Source: Bactericera cockerelli
Taxonomy: Eukaryota > Arthropoda > Insecta > Hemiptera > Triozidae
Reading direction: 5' to 3'
Length of the DNA stretch: 64,000 bases
NCBI GenBank assembly: GCA_024516035.1
Contig: CM044967.1
Coordinates: 20,033,132 to 20,097,131 of the forward strand
Below are positions 42,154 through 52,425 of the stretch, one piece after another. The notes below the pieces were generated by a model. That model made no database searches, was not told the DNA's origin, and saw only the letters and a program-made list of their open reading frames with translations. The position numbers and the translations under genes are program-made. Each line of letters opens with the position of its first letter. The first letter of the stretch is position 1.

Positions 42154-42357
42154 GTCCCGGTAGCTCAGTGGTAAAGGCGGCACTGTGTAAATCCAGAGAT
42201 TTCAGAGGTCGTGGGTTCAAAACCCAGCCGGGACATGACAAGTTATCCTCCCATTTGGGATTTTTACCACATAATAATGAGTCTTGGGCTTACTGCTGGA
42301 ATAATGGGACTTTAGTAGTCTTAATCGAGCAGTATAAATAAGGCAATATCATTATTA
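42154..42357 (+). repeat. SINE-B, full length
   Basis: TGTCCCGGTAGCTCAGTGG, GTCGTGGGTTCAAAACCCAG, GGGCTTACTGCTGGAATAAT, and tail to AAGGCAATATCATTATTAT. An H1 end (TTTCATAATTTGGCC) follows at once. Confidence 0.87.
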
Positions 42358-42459
42358 TCGAAACTTTAATCGTGTTTCATAATTTGGCCAATAGTTGTGA
42401 CGAATTTTCTTCAAATTACAATCCAATTATCTCTTCATAATAATAATAATATAGGTACT

Positions 42460-42790
42460 GAGTACCTCGTTTATTTGACAACTTGTAATGATGTACAATT
42501 GTACATAAGTAGATGCTTAAATCTAGTTTTGTCATCTCCAGTCTTGTATGTATTGCAAAACATAATTAACAATACAATAAATAGTCCCTACGTTCTCTCT
42601 CAACTTAATTTCAGAATACCAGACCCTAGGCTTAGAATAGACACAACTCAATTTTTTTCCATCCCTAATAAAAACAAGAATATGCTCAAATCCCCTATAA
42701 TATCATGCATGAAAAAATTTAACGATATGCCCCAACAACCTGATTTATTTAAATAAATACATGTGTGAATGAATGAATGAATGAATGATC
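42460..42790 (+). mobile_element. 5'-truncated LINE, 3' end (CR1/Jockey-like)
   Basis: The frame closing at 42756 ends with LSQLNFRIPDPRLRIDTTQF, then SPIISCMKKFNDM and DLFK. This fits the extreme C-terminus of CR1/Jockey-group reverse transcriptases, where an NFRVP-like block, an SPI block and an N-D block precede the stop. After the stop there is about 15 bp and a (GAAT)n array (42767-42787), a typical LINE tail. The palm domain is missing. The open frame formally begins at 42397 but its first part shows no resemblance. Confidence 0.6.
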
Positions 42791-43499
42791 ATACCAGTTA
42801 TTGCTTGATTGTTATAAACTATAACATCAAGTGTAGGTATCTGAATTAAAAAAAAAAAAAAAATATTAATGTGACTTTGACAGAGAAGAATACTTTAGTT
42901 ACATTGAGATCTTAGGTGACTAAAGAATAAGAATAATTTTTATTGTAAATAAAGACCGAGGGCACAGGGCATCTTACAGAGTCAATACCTCAATACTTAA
43001 AATTAATCTAATACTAAGGGGGGAAAAAATACAATGCAAAGTATGTTAGTATGTAGATTTAGGAAAAAATAAATAAAAAACCTGGCTAAAATCATTTCTT
43101 AAATCCTGATCTCTTTCTCGGAATCCGTCTGTCACTTGTCTCCTGTTTTCTGCCATCAAACTTAAAACCGTTTCTCTTACATGCGCCGTCACTCCAGTCC
43201 TGTGTTTAAACTAAACTTTCACTGATCTCAAGTTTGAATATACCTACAAACTCCAGTTTAGTGTGGTCAGCTTCTACATTTATTCATGTTCGCAAATGAA
43301 TATTTAATCTTCTTTTTGACTTGGTCAGAAATTGTTTCCTGGTCAGTTTGAAGTTGAAAAAGATTTAATGGAAACTTTTCATAAGATTAGGTTTGTAATT
43401 CTAAAGTACCTAATACATTTCTAATGTAGCTATGAAAATTAGATTGGTAATCTTTTTTGGAAATTGGAAAATTAGATTGGTATTTTTTTTAATTTATTA
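42791..43499. other. Unassigned intron 1 DNA
   Basis: Poly-A run at 42847-42863. Otherwise no gene or repeat recognised. Confidence 0.35.
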
Positions 43500-43680
43500 T
43501 TATTATTTTTATTATTATACACTTTATTCATAAGGACATATATGATGTATACAAACAGATAATATATACAAAACTGGAAACAATATGAGAAAAAGAAAAA
43601 ACAGAAGAAAATATATACACACATCCTAACTGATGGGCGGGGTTATTGCCTTTGGCAATCTCTTCCACCCCACCCTTTAG
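43500..43680 (-). repeat. SINE-G
   Basis: ATT array, TACACTTTATTCATAAGGAC, then GATGGGCGGGGTTATTGCC and CTTCCACCCCACCCTTT. Confidence 0.72.
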
Positions 43681-43754
43681 TTGTAATTAGGCTTAAAAGT
43701 TCATCGGGTATTTGTCAGCTTCATATTTTTTAACGTCAATTACTTCCGAGAAAT

Positions 43755-43975
43755 TTCTACCCAGACTGAGTGAGGTTAATGTGGGTAGCTAGTACGATTC
43801 CCAGCGAATAGAAGGTAAAACCCCCGTCCTAATCCAGGACGTTAAATCAAATAGAATCGTTGGCGTTAGGAAGGTCATTCAGCCGTAAAAAATGTGCCAA
43901 AACCAACCAACCTCAATCATGAGGTTGAACAACGTCGACCCTGCTCAAGCGGTATAAGACAGAGTAAAAGAAGAA
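43755..43975 (+). repeat. SINE-F-like body with CTTCTTC-type end
   Basis: GAGGTTAATGTGGGTAGC, GTACGATTCCCAGCGAATAG, CGTTGGCGTTAGGAAGGTCA, GAGGTTGAACAACGTCGACC. It shares its second half with 26830-26955. Confidence 0.6.
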
Positions 43976-44354
43976 GAAATCCAGCTAACTCTTCTCTCAT
44001 CACCTACCTCATCTTTCCCTCTGTTTTGCTTCATTTTTCCTTCCATTACGAATTCCCTGCTGACAATCTCTTCTAATCCAAACAAGTTTCGTTTTTTTAT
44101 TTGATTGCCTTTCACAATCTCGTCCCCCAGTCTGCCTCATTTCATATTCTCTCTGTCCACCGGGCTCTCCATAACCACATCATCTCGAATGTCTCTAAAT
44201 ATAAACTTGAATGGGACTTCCTTGAGTCATTTCTTCTCCTTGAGTCACTTCTTCGTGCTCTGTGATAAGTTTTAAAGGATAAAATTCGCTGAAACACCTT
44301 TTTTCATTGCATTTCATTGCAAGATTGTGATAAGTTTTTGGGTGTCTTTTGCCA

Positions 44355-44525
44355 AAGAGCCAACGAGATGCCAAAGGCAATAACCCCGCCCTTCAGTTAG
44401 AACATATATATTATGTACATATTTATTTATTTTTTCTTCGTTTTTTTCTCTATTTATATTGTATATTAATTTGTAATTATCTGTGTTGTATTCATGTCCA
44501 TAAAGTGTTGAATAATAATAAGTTT
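44355..44525 (+). repeat. SINE-G
   Basis: Forward copy: GATGCCAAAGGCAATAACCC then CGCCCTTCAGTTAGAACAT, AT-rich middle, CATGTCCATAAAGTG and a short AATAATAA end. Confidence 0.7.
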
Positions 44526-44564
44526 TATCTTTTAAAACTTATCACTGAATGTCTTATAGTCTAA

Positions 44565-44720
44565 GGGTCACATTATGAAACAGGATTAAAGTTAAGCTAA
44601 GCCAGAGACGCCCTCAAGTCGGAATTTCAACCAATCACAGCGCATTATAGCCCGAGTTGAGGGATAGTGTACACTTAGATTAAATCTAATAAATTATATA
44701 AAAAAATTATAATTCGACCC
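44565..44720. mobile_element. H1 MITE, longer variant
   Basis: AGGGTCACATTATGAAACAG and AAAATTATAATTCGACCCT are inverted ends between CTA and TAG. The interior has AATTTCAACCAATCACAGCG. Confidence 0.65.
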
Positions 44721-44724
44721 TTAG

Positions 44725-45784
44725 TGAAGATCTACTTAAAAACTTATGCTAATCTGACGTATTATAAGTCGCTGAAACACCTTTTCTCATTGCACTTAGT
44801 TGAAAGATTTTATTTCTTCAATTTTCCTGACCAAAATTACTATAATTCTGGCCGCTAAAATCAGTTTCTTATCATACGCACACCTGTAATTGGTAATAGT
44901 CTCTTGTTGAGCAATTAAGATTACAAAGACATGACTCACACATGATGTAACGATTTTCTATCGTTTATTTTGCAGATGTTTGTTGGTACAAATTGAAGAT
45001 AAGTGATTTTCTTATCACAATTTCTGTGAGACTGTTTTTCCACATTAAACAATCTTACTGTAATCAACAATCACATAACCTGATGGATATCAATATGCAA
45101 CAGATATGAAACACAACTGTTCAATTCTGTTACCAATTATTAGGTAAATAAATACCTCCCAGCAAGAGTGTTAAACAGTAACACAACTTTTCAGTTGTGG
45201 CCTCATTTATATATTTATCTAATAATAATAATATGCCCCAATGTCACCCAATTTGTGCAAGGGCGTTTATTTGCAGTAAACTACAAAATGTATGGAATTC
45301 ATTTAACAAACTTTTATTAGATTCATCAAAAAGTACATTAATTTTGATTTATTTTAGAATTTTAGAACATCATTTTCTAACAGCAAACTATTCTTTGGGT
45401 ATCAAATGTTTTTGCTTAGTTTTAACATTTTAGATTTTCTGGCACATCCACTAAGCAAGTAAGCATTACCTACTATATTATTTTAGGATGAATTAAAACT
45501 ATTTTTTTAGTCCCTAATTAACAAAATTTATAATTTATTGTAAAATTTAAATAGAATTAATCAAAATTTCACAAAACACATTGAACAAATATTCTGGAAA
45601 TTTGGCAAAATCATCAACGACATGAAATATTCTTTTAAGGTATGATCGCAATGTGATTTTTTTCTCTCTTGACATCCAGTTGCTTTATTCTTTTGAGTTA
45701 TAACTTATAACAAAAAAAAGTCGATCAATTAATTTGGAACGTTTTAAATTTTTTAGCACATTTTTTATAGCACAAGCATAAAAT
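44725..45784. other. Unassigned intron 1 DNA
   Basis: AT-rich. A 78-codon open frame at 45197-45433 has no recognisable family and is not called. Confidence 0.35.
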
Positions 45785-45895
45785 GATTCAGTATAAACAT
45801 AAAAGTGAGAAGTTGTACTAGATGTACATGAAAATCAGAACATACCTGGACAGCTGTTTCGAGCTTATTTGCTCTCATCAGCAGGTAATAGTTCT
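45785..45895 (+). mobile_element. M element, one full arm
   Basis: AGTATAAACATAAAAGTGAG, AAGTTGTACTAGATGTACAT, CAGAACATACCTGGACAGC, TGTTTCGAGCTTATTTGC and CATCAGCAGGTAATAG. The most complete single arm here. Confidence 0.82.
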
Positions 45896-46079
45896 GAATA
45901 TCCAGATTGGTTAAAATACATTTTTCGAATGCTTAGCTTATTGAACGACATTTTTGTAGAATTTAACAAAACCTAACTTGGTAAGATAGGTTTAAAATTT
46001 GGGAACATTTGGGGCATCCACCAAATTTTGTCAAATTTCAATACTGATGGTTTCTTTTTCTGTTATTTGGTTCGCTTAG

Positions 46080-46195
46080 ACATGGTGGACCGCTGGCGCC
46101 AAATTCAGGCCTGAGGCGATCGATGCCTCATTGTGTAGAGTAGGTTTAGGAAAAATAAATATAGGACCAAGCATCTGGCCGTTGCTCTGATAGCC
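46080..46195 (+). repeat. T repeat
   Basis: TTCAGGCCTGAGGCGATCG, ATGCCTCATTGTGTAGAGTA, GGACCAAGCATCTGGCCGTT. Confidence 0.7.
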
Positions 46196-46204
46196 CTACA
46201 AAAA

Positions 46205-46390
46205 AAATTGGGGTTAAGTGGAAAAGAATGCCTAAGGCATACAATACATTGTACATTTAAATTTAAATATTTCCTTTTCTATATCTTATTTTGTAAATAT
46301 TGTTAATTTTTTTTTTATCTTTGTTAATAATTTATTGTTCTTTGTATTGTATAAAAAATAAAGTGTAAATTAATAAATAATAATAATATA
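46205..46390 (+). repeat. SINE-G2
   Basis: TTGGGGTTAAGTGGAAAAGA, ATGCCTAAGGCATACAATA, AT-rich middle, AAAATAAAGTG and a TAA/ATA array. Confidence 0.65.
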
Positions 46391-46449
46391 ATAAAGAAAA
46401 TAATAATAACAAAAGTTTGTTATTATTATTTTCAGTGTCCATCAAGTGT

Positions 46450-46535
46450 CATCAAGCATTCATGGCTCAATACATAGTAAACATGTGGTATCTTTGATCC
46501 ATGGGTCTCAGGTTCAAACCCTGGGCTCGGCAAGA
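46450..46535 (+). repeat. tRNA-like retroposon remnant
   Basis: ATGGCTCAATACATAG and GTCTCAGGTTCAAACCCTGG are spaced like tRNA A and B boxes. The acceptor and anticodon arms do not fold properly, so it is not called as a tRNA gene. Confidence 0.4.
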
Positions 46536-46769
46536 AATTAATAATCAGCTATGCCTAACTGATGAGTTCAAATAAGAACGAAACGATCATCTTAGAATGC
46601 TTGGGGGTTGAATATCGCATACATACAATTGTGGTTATGAATATTTGGCTAAATAAAATAAAGTAGATTTGAATAGTAAAAGCTTTATATAGTTTTACTT
46701 TATTTCATCATTTTTAGGGTTTGTAGGGTTACTTGTGTATAAAGGGTATTTCCCGTTTATTCATATAAA

Positions 46770-46921
46770 TAATAATATCGCCTTACTTAGACTGCCCGAT
46801 TAGGACTATTAAGTCGCATTATTCCAGCAGTGAGCCCAAGACGTTTTATATTATGTGGTAAAATAACTTGTCATGTCTGGGTTTCACAGAGTTCCGCCTT
46901 TACCACTGAGCTACCGGGACA
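46770..46921 (-). repeat. SINE-B with head deletion
   Basis: AATAATATCGCCTTACTTAG, CATTATTCCAGCAGTGAGCC, then TGTCTGGGTTTCACAGAGTT and CCACTGAGCTACCGGGACA. It ends 67 bp from the exon 1 donor site. Confidence 0.8.
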
Positions 46922-46988
46922 GATGAATAAATTTTTTTAAAAAAAATTGAACTACATCAACTACTAATAAATAAATAAATCCACTCAC

Positions 46989-47226
46989 CGTTAGAACACA
47001 CAGAGCTGGTCTCGCCCGGCAGTCCACTGTCCGTGCCACTCTCATGTCCGTCGCTCAGCGGAGTGCTCGACTCCCGACAGTGCACGCTCAAGTCCTTGGG
47101 AACCTCACCCAGCCCTGGTGGGGACGGGGGCGAGCGGGCGCCAGCCAGAATGTCTGTGATCATGAAGCGGGACCGCGCGATCCCCTGGTGGTGCGGCATT
47201 ACCGCTGTCATTCTATCCACGGTCAT
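46989..47226 (-). CDS. BarH1: BarH-class homeobox gene, exon 1 or N-terminal exon (repression motif)
   Basis: Encodes 79 residues plus one base, ending at donor G|GTGAGT (46988-46983). The phase joins exon 2 to give SNGHKDDDE. Near the start lies RSRFMITDILAGA, the FIL/Eh1-like motif of BarH proteins, known in the family for recruiting Groucho-type corepressors. A Pro-rich stretch and a Ser/Gly-rich acidic part follow (SDGHESGTDSG). I chose the ATG at 47224-47226. The frame stays open upstream to an in-frame TAG near 47308 without another ATG, including VADWFQWSPPDRQR, and a plausible acceptor (TTCTCCCCTCAAG) lies near 47282. So this may be an internal exon of a longer N-terminus. The listed GTG at 47268 is not a likely start. 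Plus-strand open frames here are shadows. Confidence 0.88.
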
Positions 47227-47296
47227 CCGCTGTCTATCGGGCGGCGACCATTGGAACCAGTCCGCCACGGTAGTCGGGCCGCTTGAGGGGAGAATC

Positions 47297-47640
47297 CGTT
47301 TTGTAAAGCACTAAGTCTGTTTGGGCCAAGTTCGCGTTAGAGAGAGATGGATCCGTTTTTGCAAAGTACTAAGTTTGTTTGGGCCAAGTTTGTGTTAGAG
47401 AGGGATGGATCCGTTTTGCAAAGTACTGAGTCTGTTTGGGCCAAGTTCGCGTTAGAGAGGGATGGTTCCGTTTTGCAAAGTACTGAGTCTGTTTGGGCGA
47501 AGTACGTGTTTAAAAAACGAAGGATGGATCCGTTTTTCAAAGTACTGAGTCTTTTTGGGCTAAGTGCGTGTTTAAAAAATGAAGGATGAATCCGTTTAGC
47601 AAAGCACTATGTCTCTGTGGGCTGAGCTCTAGTTTAGAAG
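47297..47640 (-). repeat. 57-62-bp minisatellite beside exon 1, six units
   Basis: GCAAAGTACTGAGTCTGTTT, GGGCCAAGTTCGCGTTAGAG and GGATGGATCCGTTTT recur with starts at 47303, 47361, 47418, 47475, 47537 and 47599. Decayed traces (AATCCGTG, ATGGACAAGTCCGTTTT) continue to about 47850. It begins within 80 bp of the exon 1 ATG. Open frames on both strands across it are by-products. Confidence 0.88.
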
Positions 47641-48319
47641 GAATAAATCCGTGTTCAGTTGTTCACAAATTATAAATTTAGTAAATTTACAGGTAACAGC
47701 TATGTTTCTTTGGTTTTAAGGGACAAATTACTTTTTAAAAGAGACAAATTCACAGATAGCGGGTGAAATCTGTGATTAAAATGGACAAGTCCGTTTTAAA
47801 GAAGTTTATCTGTGGTTAAAATCAAAAAATCCATGATTAAAAAAGTCTTTGGTAGATTAATAATAATCTATTCCAAGTAGTTATGAACAAAAAAAAAGAT
47901 CAAATTTACCAAAACAAAGATTTGTTGAATATCCCACACTTGGATGAACGGTTACCGAATGAATGATTTAACGGTTACCAAGTCTAAAATTTGAACGGTC
48001 AGGCAGAGCTAAATTCCTGAAAATCAGGTGTTAAGTTTCTGTCTAGATTTGTGTAAGAAAACACAGTTGAAAAACTGATTTTCAGAAGACCGAAAAAGTC
48101 TTTAAGCTTTTATAATTGACGGTTAAGTCCTGTAAATTTAAAATAGTAATTGTAAATGAAGTAATCCAACCCAGCTGAGAAATTTAACGGTGACTAAAAA
48201 TCATTTAAATGGTTGAAAGGAGGGTAAGTTCCCTAATTTTGGTGAAAAAAGCTTGAGATAATACTGACACTCGTGTATTACAAAATTAGTGATTCGGTAC
48301 ATAAAAAGACTGACGCAAT
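47641..48319. other. Region upstream of exon 1
   Basis: Decayed minisatellite followed by AT-rich DNA with repeated AACGGTTACC words (47949, 47971). A BarH promoter or earlier exon could lie here or beyond, but no promoter motif was convincing. Confidence 0.4.
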
Positions 48320-48525
48320 TTTCTTTTTTTGGTTTTAACGTCGCTTTCAACTGCATGGTCATATCTCGAAGGGGGTGGAAACTCACAAACCTGCTACGCA
48401 CATTAACCTCAGCCAGCCTGAGTTGGGCCGGTGAGCATCTTCACCTCCCTGGACGTTGCTTAACTTCGACCCAATCTACGAGAAACCGGTTTCATTCAAC
48501 GCGCCATCGACGCTGGCTCGCAAAT
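48320..48525 (-). repeat. SINE-F2
   Basis: GGTTTTAACGTCGCTTTCAA, CATGGTCATATCTCGAAGG, AACCTCAGCCAGCCTGAGTT, GCGCCATCGACGCTGGCTCG. It lacks the CGCTCCATTCGC part of 38815. Confidence 0.7.
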
Positions 48526-49017
48526 CTCTCTATAGCTCACGGAAAGATTTCCTATAAAGACATGAATGTTTAGAGGATTTGACTTTCCCGAATGACATCT
48601 CTTTGGCATTACGAATATTTAGGGTGATAACACTTGCGAGAAGAAAAAATGTGAAGACGTGCAAAATCTCTCTCTACATTTACATGCGTTCAAATTATGT
48701 GGATACACATGTCATTCGAGTAGGTAGCTCTTTTCAAAAGAAATACGATACCCCACTTTAGTACGATGAAGCAGAGAGAGCTATGTTAAAAAAGTTTACC
48801 TACGATTTTGTAAAGTAAATATAAATATTGACTTAAGTAGGTGTACGCTGAAATCAATATGAGGAAGAGTATTAAGTAACACCCGAGTTATGTCGAGTAG
48901 TGGTTAGATGGTTAGGTTAAATGTTAATCAGTGGGGTGTAGGTTCAAACCTTGTGGAATTTTATGATCTGAATAAATTTGTTATAGTGTTTTACTATTAG
49001 TACCAATACCAATAGTA
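48526..49017. other. Unassigned; tRNA-like remnant near 48895
   Basis: GTCGAGTAGTGGTTAGATGG and GGTTCAAACCTTG (48890-48957) look like a worn retroposon head. No gene recognised. Confidence 0.35.
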
Positions 49018-49126
49018 AAACCAAATAGAATCAATGGACATGAAAGGATCCTAGACATTGGATCTGGACGTCCATATAATCCTCTCACCACCGTGATTTA
49101 GGTATCAATACCTATCTCACGGACAC
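49018..49126 (+). repeat. SINE-F tail fragment
   Basis: AACCAAATAGAATCAATGGA, CATTGGATCTGGACGTCC, GGTATCAATACCTATCTCAC. Confidence 0.75.
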
Positions 49127-49154
49127 TGAATTATTATTACCAATAAATTAAAGT

Positions 49155-49303
49155 TAAAAGTTATCATATTTGTGTTAATCACTTTTGTGATATGACAACT
49201 ATTCAAACTCGCTCTACTAAATCTACGCTGAAACCGGAACTTGAACCACCGACCTCCAGGTTACAAGTCCACCACCTTACTGATCAAGTTACTGAGGTCA
49301 GTT
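49155..49303 (-). repeat. SINE-A, full length
   Basis: AAAAGTTATCATATTTGTG to CCACCTTACTGATCAAGTTA and CTGAGGTCAG. Confidence 0.85.
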
Positions 49304-49309
49304 TATAAA

Positions 49310-49415
49310 TAACAAGAAAAAAAGATAAACAACATTGATAAAATATATATACAGATGTCCTAACTAAAGAGCGGGGTTATTGTCCATGGCAATCTCTTCC
49401 ACCCAACCCTTTTAT
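49310..49415 (-). repeat. SINE-G, 3' truncated
   Basis: GAGCGGGGTTATTGTCCATG and CTTCCACCCAACCCTT, with only a short AT-rich part remaining. Confidence 0.7.
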
Positions 49416-50140
49416 TTAAGGTTTTAAGGATTTGTCACCCACCAGTCATCCCTGGACACTTGGCCGGGCCAAAATACCAACAGGCAAAAAGTCATAATAG
49501 GTATTAATGAAACTGTCTCGTTGTTCACAAAGCGGGCTCCATTCTAGCTATCATTATATCTGCTTTTGATAAATAAAGTTCCAGGAAATACTAAAGAAGA
49601 ACGGGGGGGTTTTTAGCGGGTGAGCCGACAGAATTGGTGCCCTTCAAGAGGGGCGACACACCATACCCTGCCGGCAAGTCCCGCATATCCTTCAGCACTA
49701 GAGCTTTGCTGAAGGAATCTTATAAGATTTTCCCCCTCAAAAAATAAAAATAAATTGGTGGATGTGCCGAAATTACTAAAATTACCACACGTGTATGAGC
49801 CTTTAGAGTACAAACGATCTTATGTTGTTGTAGCCAGCTGGAGGTTGGAATGATGGTCTCGAGCCAACTTTATTGCAAAGTTGGCTCGTCCTGAACCACA
49901 TTTTTCTATGTGCGATCAATCATGGTAAGGACTAATGGACTTTTTTCTTTATCTTACAACCCAGACTAGCTTGTAGTTTCCTAAGGGTTTAATGGCTTAT
50001 AAAGAAAAGTCCTAGTCCTCACCAGACGATCTTAATCTCAAGCATTTGTTTGCCACAAAGTTTTTACCCGTGGCTATAGCGATCGTCGCGGCGTAACATT
50101 CGCTATAAGTACTGAGAGAAAAGTCTTCATAGTCAAAACT
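49416..50140. other. Unassigned, with dispersed repeat at 49823-49900
   Basis: GTTGTAGCCAGCTGGAGG and CAAAGTTGGCTCGTCCTGA match the repeat at 18870-18986. The 66-codon minus-strand frame at 49613-49813 is not recognised. Confidence 0.4.
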
Positions 50141-50250
50141 TAACTTTGTGTTAATCACAATAGTGATGTCACTATTACTCAAACTCGCTTTACATTTCTT
50201 ACGACATTAATGCCGGACTTGGGAACCATTGACCTCCAGATTACGAGTCA
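50141..50250 (-). repeat. SINE-A, head truncated
   Basis: TTAACTTTGTGTTAATCACA through ACTCAAACTCGCTTTAC to ATTGACCTCCAGATTACGAG. Confidence 0.75.
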
Positions 50251-50384
50251 AGAAAAACCTTTATTGAAAACATAATCCTCCTAGATATTGTCAATCTTAA
50301 GATTTCGGATTTTATTAGAGGATATGCTAAAAATCCCAAAACTCCATTAAATCCTTTATTCATTTTGCCGAATAACCCTTTCCG

Positions 50385-50505
50385 GCTGTACCCGAGTTCA
50401 TCCCGAGGCATGGCCTTACAATTATTTTTCCTAATCCTACTCTACACAATGAGGCATTGCCTCATGTGTAGATCTTTTCGGCCTGAATTCGGCAACGCCG
50501 CCCTT
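50385..50505 (-). repeat. T repeat
   Basis: CCGAGGCATGGCCTTACAAT, CCTACTCTACACAATGAGGC, TTTTCGGCCTGAATTCGGCA. Confidence 0.72.
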
Positions 50506-52289
50506 TCCTTATAACTTTTCCATTCTAGAATCCTGGACTAAGTAGAATCAAACTCAGAGATTCATGAAGCTCTTACTGACAGTTAAAAATGAAATATCTT
50601 ACTATTTGAATTATTTCATCCTCAATTCCTCATTATTCAAAATCAAAAGAGAAAAAGAATCTCATACTGGCTGCATAGACAATATAGTATCTCTAATATG
50701 GCCTAGTATCTCTAATATGCACTTATTAAAACAAGAATAGGTAATAGGAAATATGGGTAGTGAATAGCTGTTCCATAGAAATTTTTATAACTGATAAAAT
50801 ATTTTTTTCTTTAGAGTGGGTCTTTCAAAATTAAATGACTAACAAATAAATCCATTGTGTACACAAAAATAACCTCCTCTGCTCACACCACTTAACCAGA
50901 AATAGGTACTTAGAAAAAAGCATTTAATCTTAAAAAAATAATATAATACTCTGAAAGGTTTGAAAATTATACCTTTCTATTATTTATTTTTAGAATTCTC
51001 TCGGGATGAAAAAATCCATGGAAAAAAATTCCATAAGCTTCTAAAAATATTTAAAGAAGAAAATCACTTTCACTTGATTTGAAAAATTATTTTTTAAATC
51101 ACAACAATTTTTTTCATTTAAAATTAATTTAAAACAATTAATTTGTGTATTTATTTATAGTTAATTTAATTTTAAAATCAATGTCTCAGTTAAATCACAG
51201 TTAGTCCTTAGTTACAAAATTAGCCAATCGACCCTGGTGTATTTATGAAATGTTTAGAATTTAAAAGGTGAGATTACAAACTGCTAAACGCTAAACGACT
51301 TAAACGAGGTGTTCAAAAATTCTACTGATCGGCGTAGAAAAAATAATAAAAAAAGATTTAAAAAAATTAACCCCTCCAAGAATCACAATAGAGCCATCTT
51401 GCGCTGGTTAGAATTCTCTCAGCCAATAAGGGAGAGCTGTTAGAGACATTGACCAATGGAAGAGAGGATGCGATGTGATAAATAACTCCTCCTTCCCGTA
51501 TTCTGCTCAAGTAATCCTGTTTATTTCAAAATAGTCCTCTCGCTTTTCTTATGCTCTTTATCTTTATCCACATTATGGGTTTTAATGCGCGCTCAATACA
51601 CCTCCCCCCCTTGAAATCTCCCTCCCCTTTAGCCCCCCCCCCACCCCCCCCGTCACTTTCATCTTTCAAATTTCACATTAAAAACATTTTATAGTTAGAT
51701 ATATTTTTTGTGTCTCCAATCTGAAAAGTTGAAACTGTTTTTCTTCTTTTTTTTGTGTGACAATGTTATAATATTAACACTTTAGAGAGAAAACGTTATT
51801 TAGAGGGTGGGAAAGATCCGTTTACACGTTTCAATCCCGAAGCTTTGGATTTAGTTGCTGTTATAGCGTCGCTTGTGGAGACTGGCTTTCTGTATACTTT
51901 AACTCGGAGAGTACAGGGATTTCCATTTTTCTTCTTGGAGGATAAGCAGAGTACCCACTCTAATTTTATTTTATTGTATTGCATTGAGTTCAATATTTTA
52001 CATTTATTTAACGAAAGCAGGCGATTTAAAATATCAGTCTACCTCTGATATTATTTAGTTTCTCGATTTCTCAAAAGCCTTTGACGTAGAGAGCTAAAGT
52101 TGATGGGGAGAAGCAATTGAAAGATGATTTTAGAAATTAATAATTTCTTGTTTAAATTCTTTTGCTCCGAGAACAGCAGGGACACGAGAAAAGAGCTAAG
52201 TTCTTCCTCAACTGTCCTCAAGCAAAAGTCATAGTCGATGGCGTCCCACAGGGCACAAAGGTCATGCCGAATTACTTTCTTCTAATGTT
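50506..52289. other. Unassigned flanking DNA
   Basis: About 1.8 kb with no recognised repeat. It includes a C-rich tract (51603-51652) and a stretch of CCATGG/AAATTTTT words. Open frames on both strands at 51796-52048 overlap each other and are not recognised. Confidence 0.35.
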
Positions 52290-52425
52290 AACCGACCTCA
52301 GTAACTTGATCGATAAAGCGGCGGACATGTAACCTGGAGGTCGGTGGTTCAAGTCCCGGGTTCAGCATAGATTTAGTAAAGCGAGTTTGAGTAGTTGTAA
52401 CATCACGAAAGGGATTAACAAAATA
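52290..52425 (+). repeat. SINE-A, full length
   Basis: ACCGACCTCAGTAACTTGAT, CGGTGGTTCAAGTCCCGGG, GAGTTTGAGTAGTTGTAACA. A good family reference. Confidence 0.88.

Noticed and set aside
47268..47268. GTG start codon for the BarH N-terminal exon
   Set aside because: Non-ATG start is unlikely in this gene; an ATG follows 14 codons later and a splice acceptor may lie upstream.
51600..51660. C-rich tract as a CpG-type promoter
   Set aside because: It is a simple homopolymer-like run without CpG enrichment or neighbouring exon.
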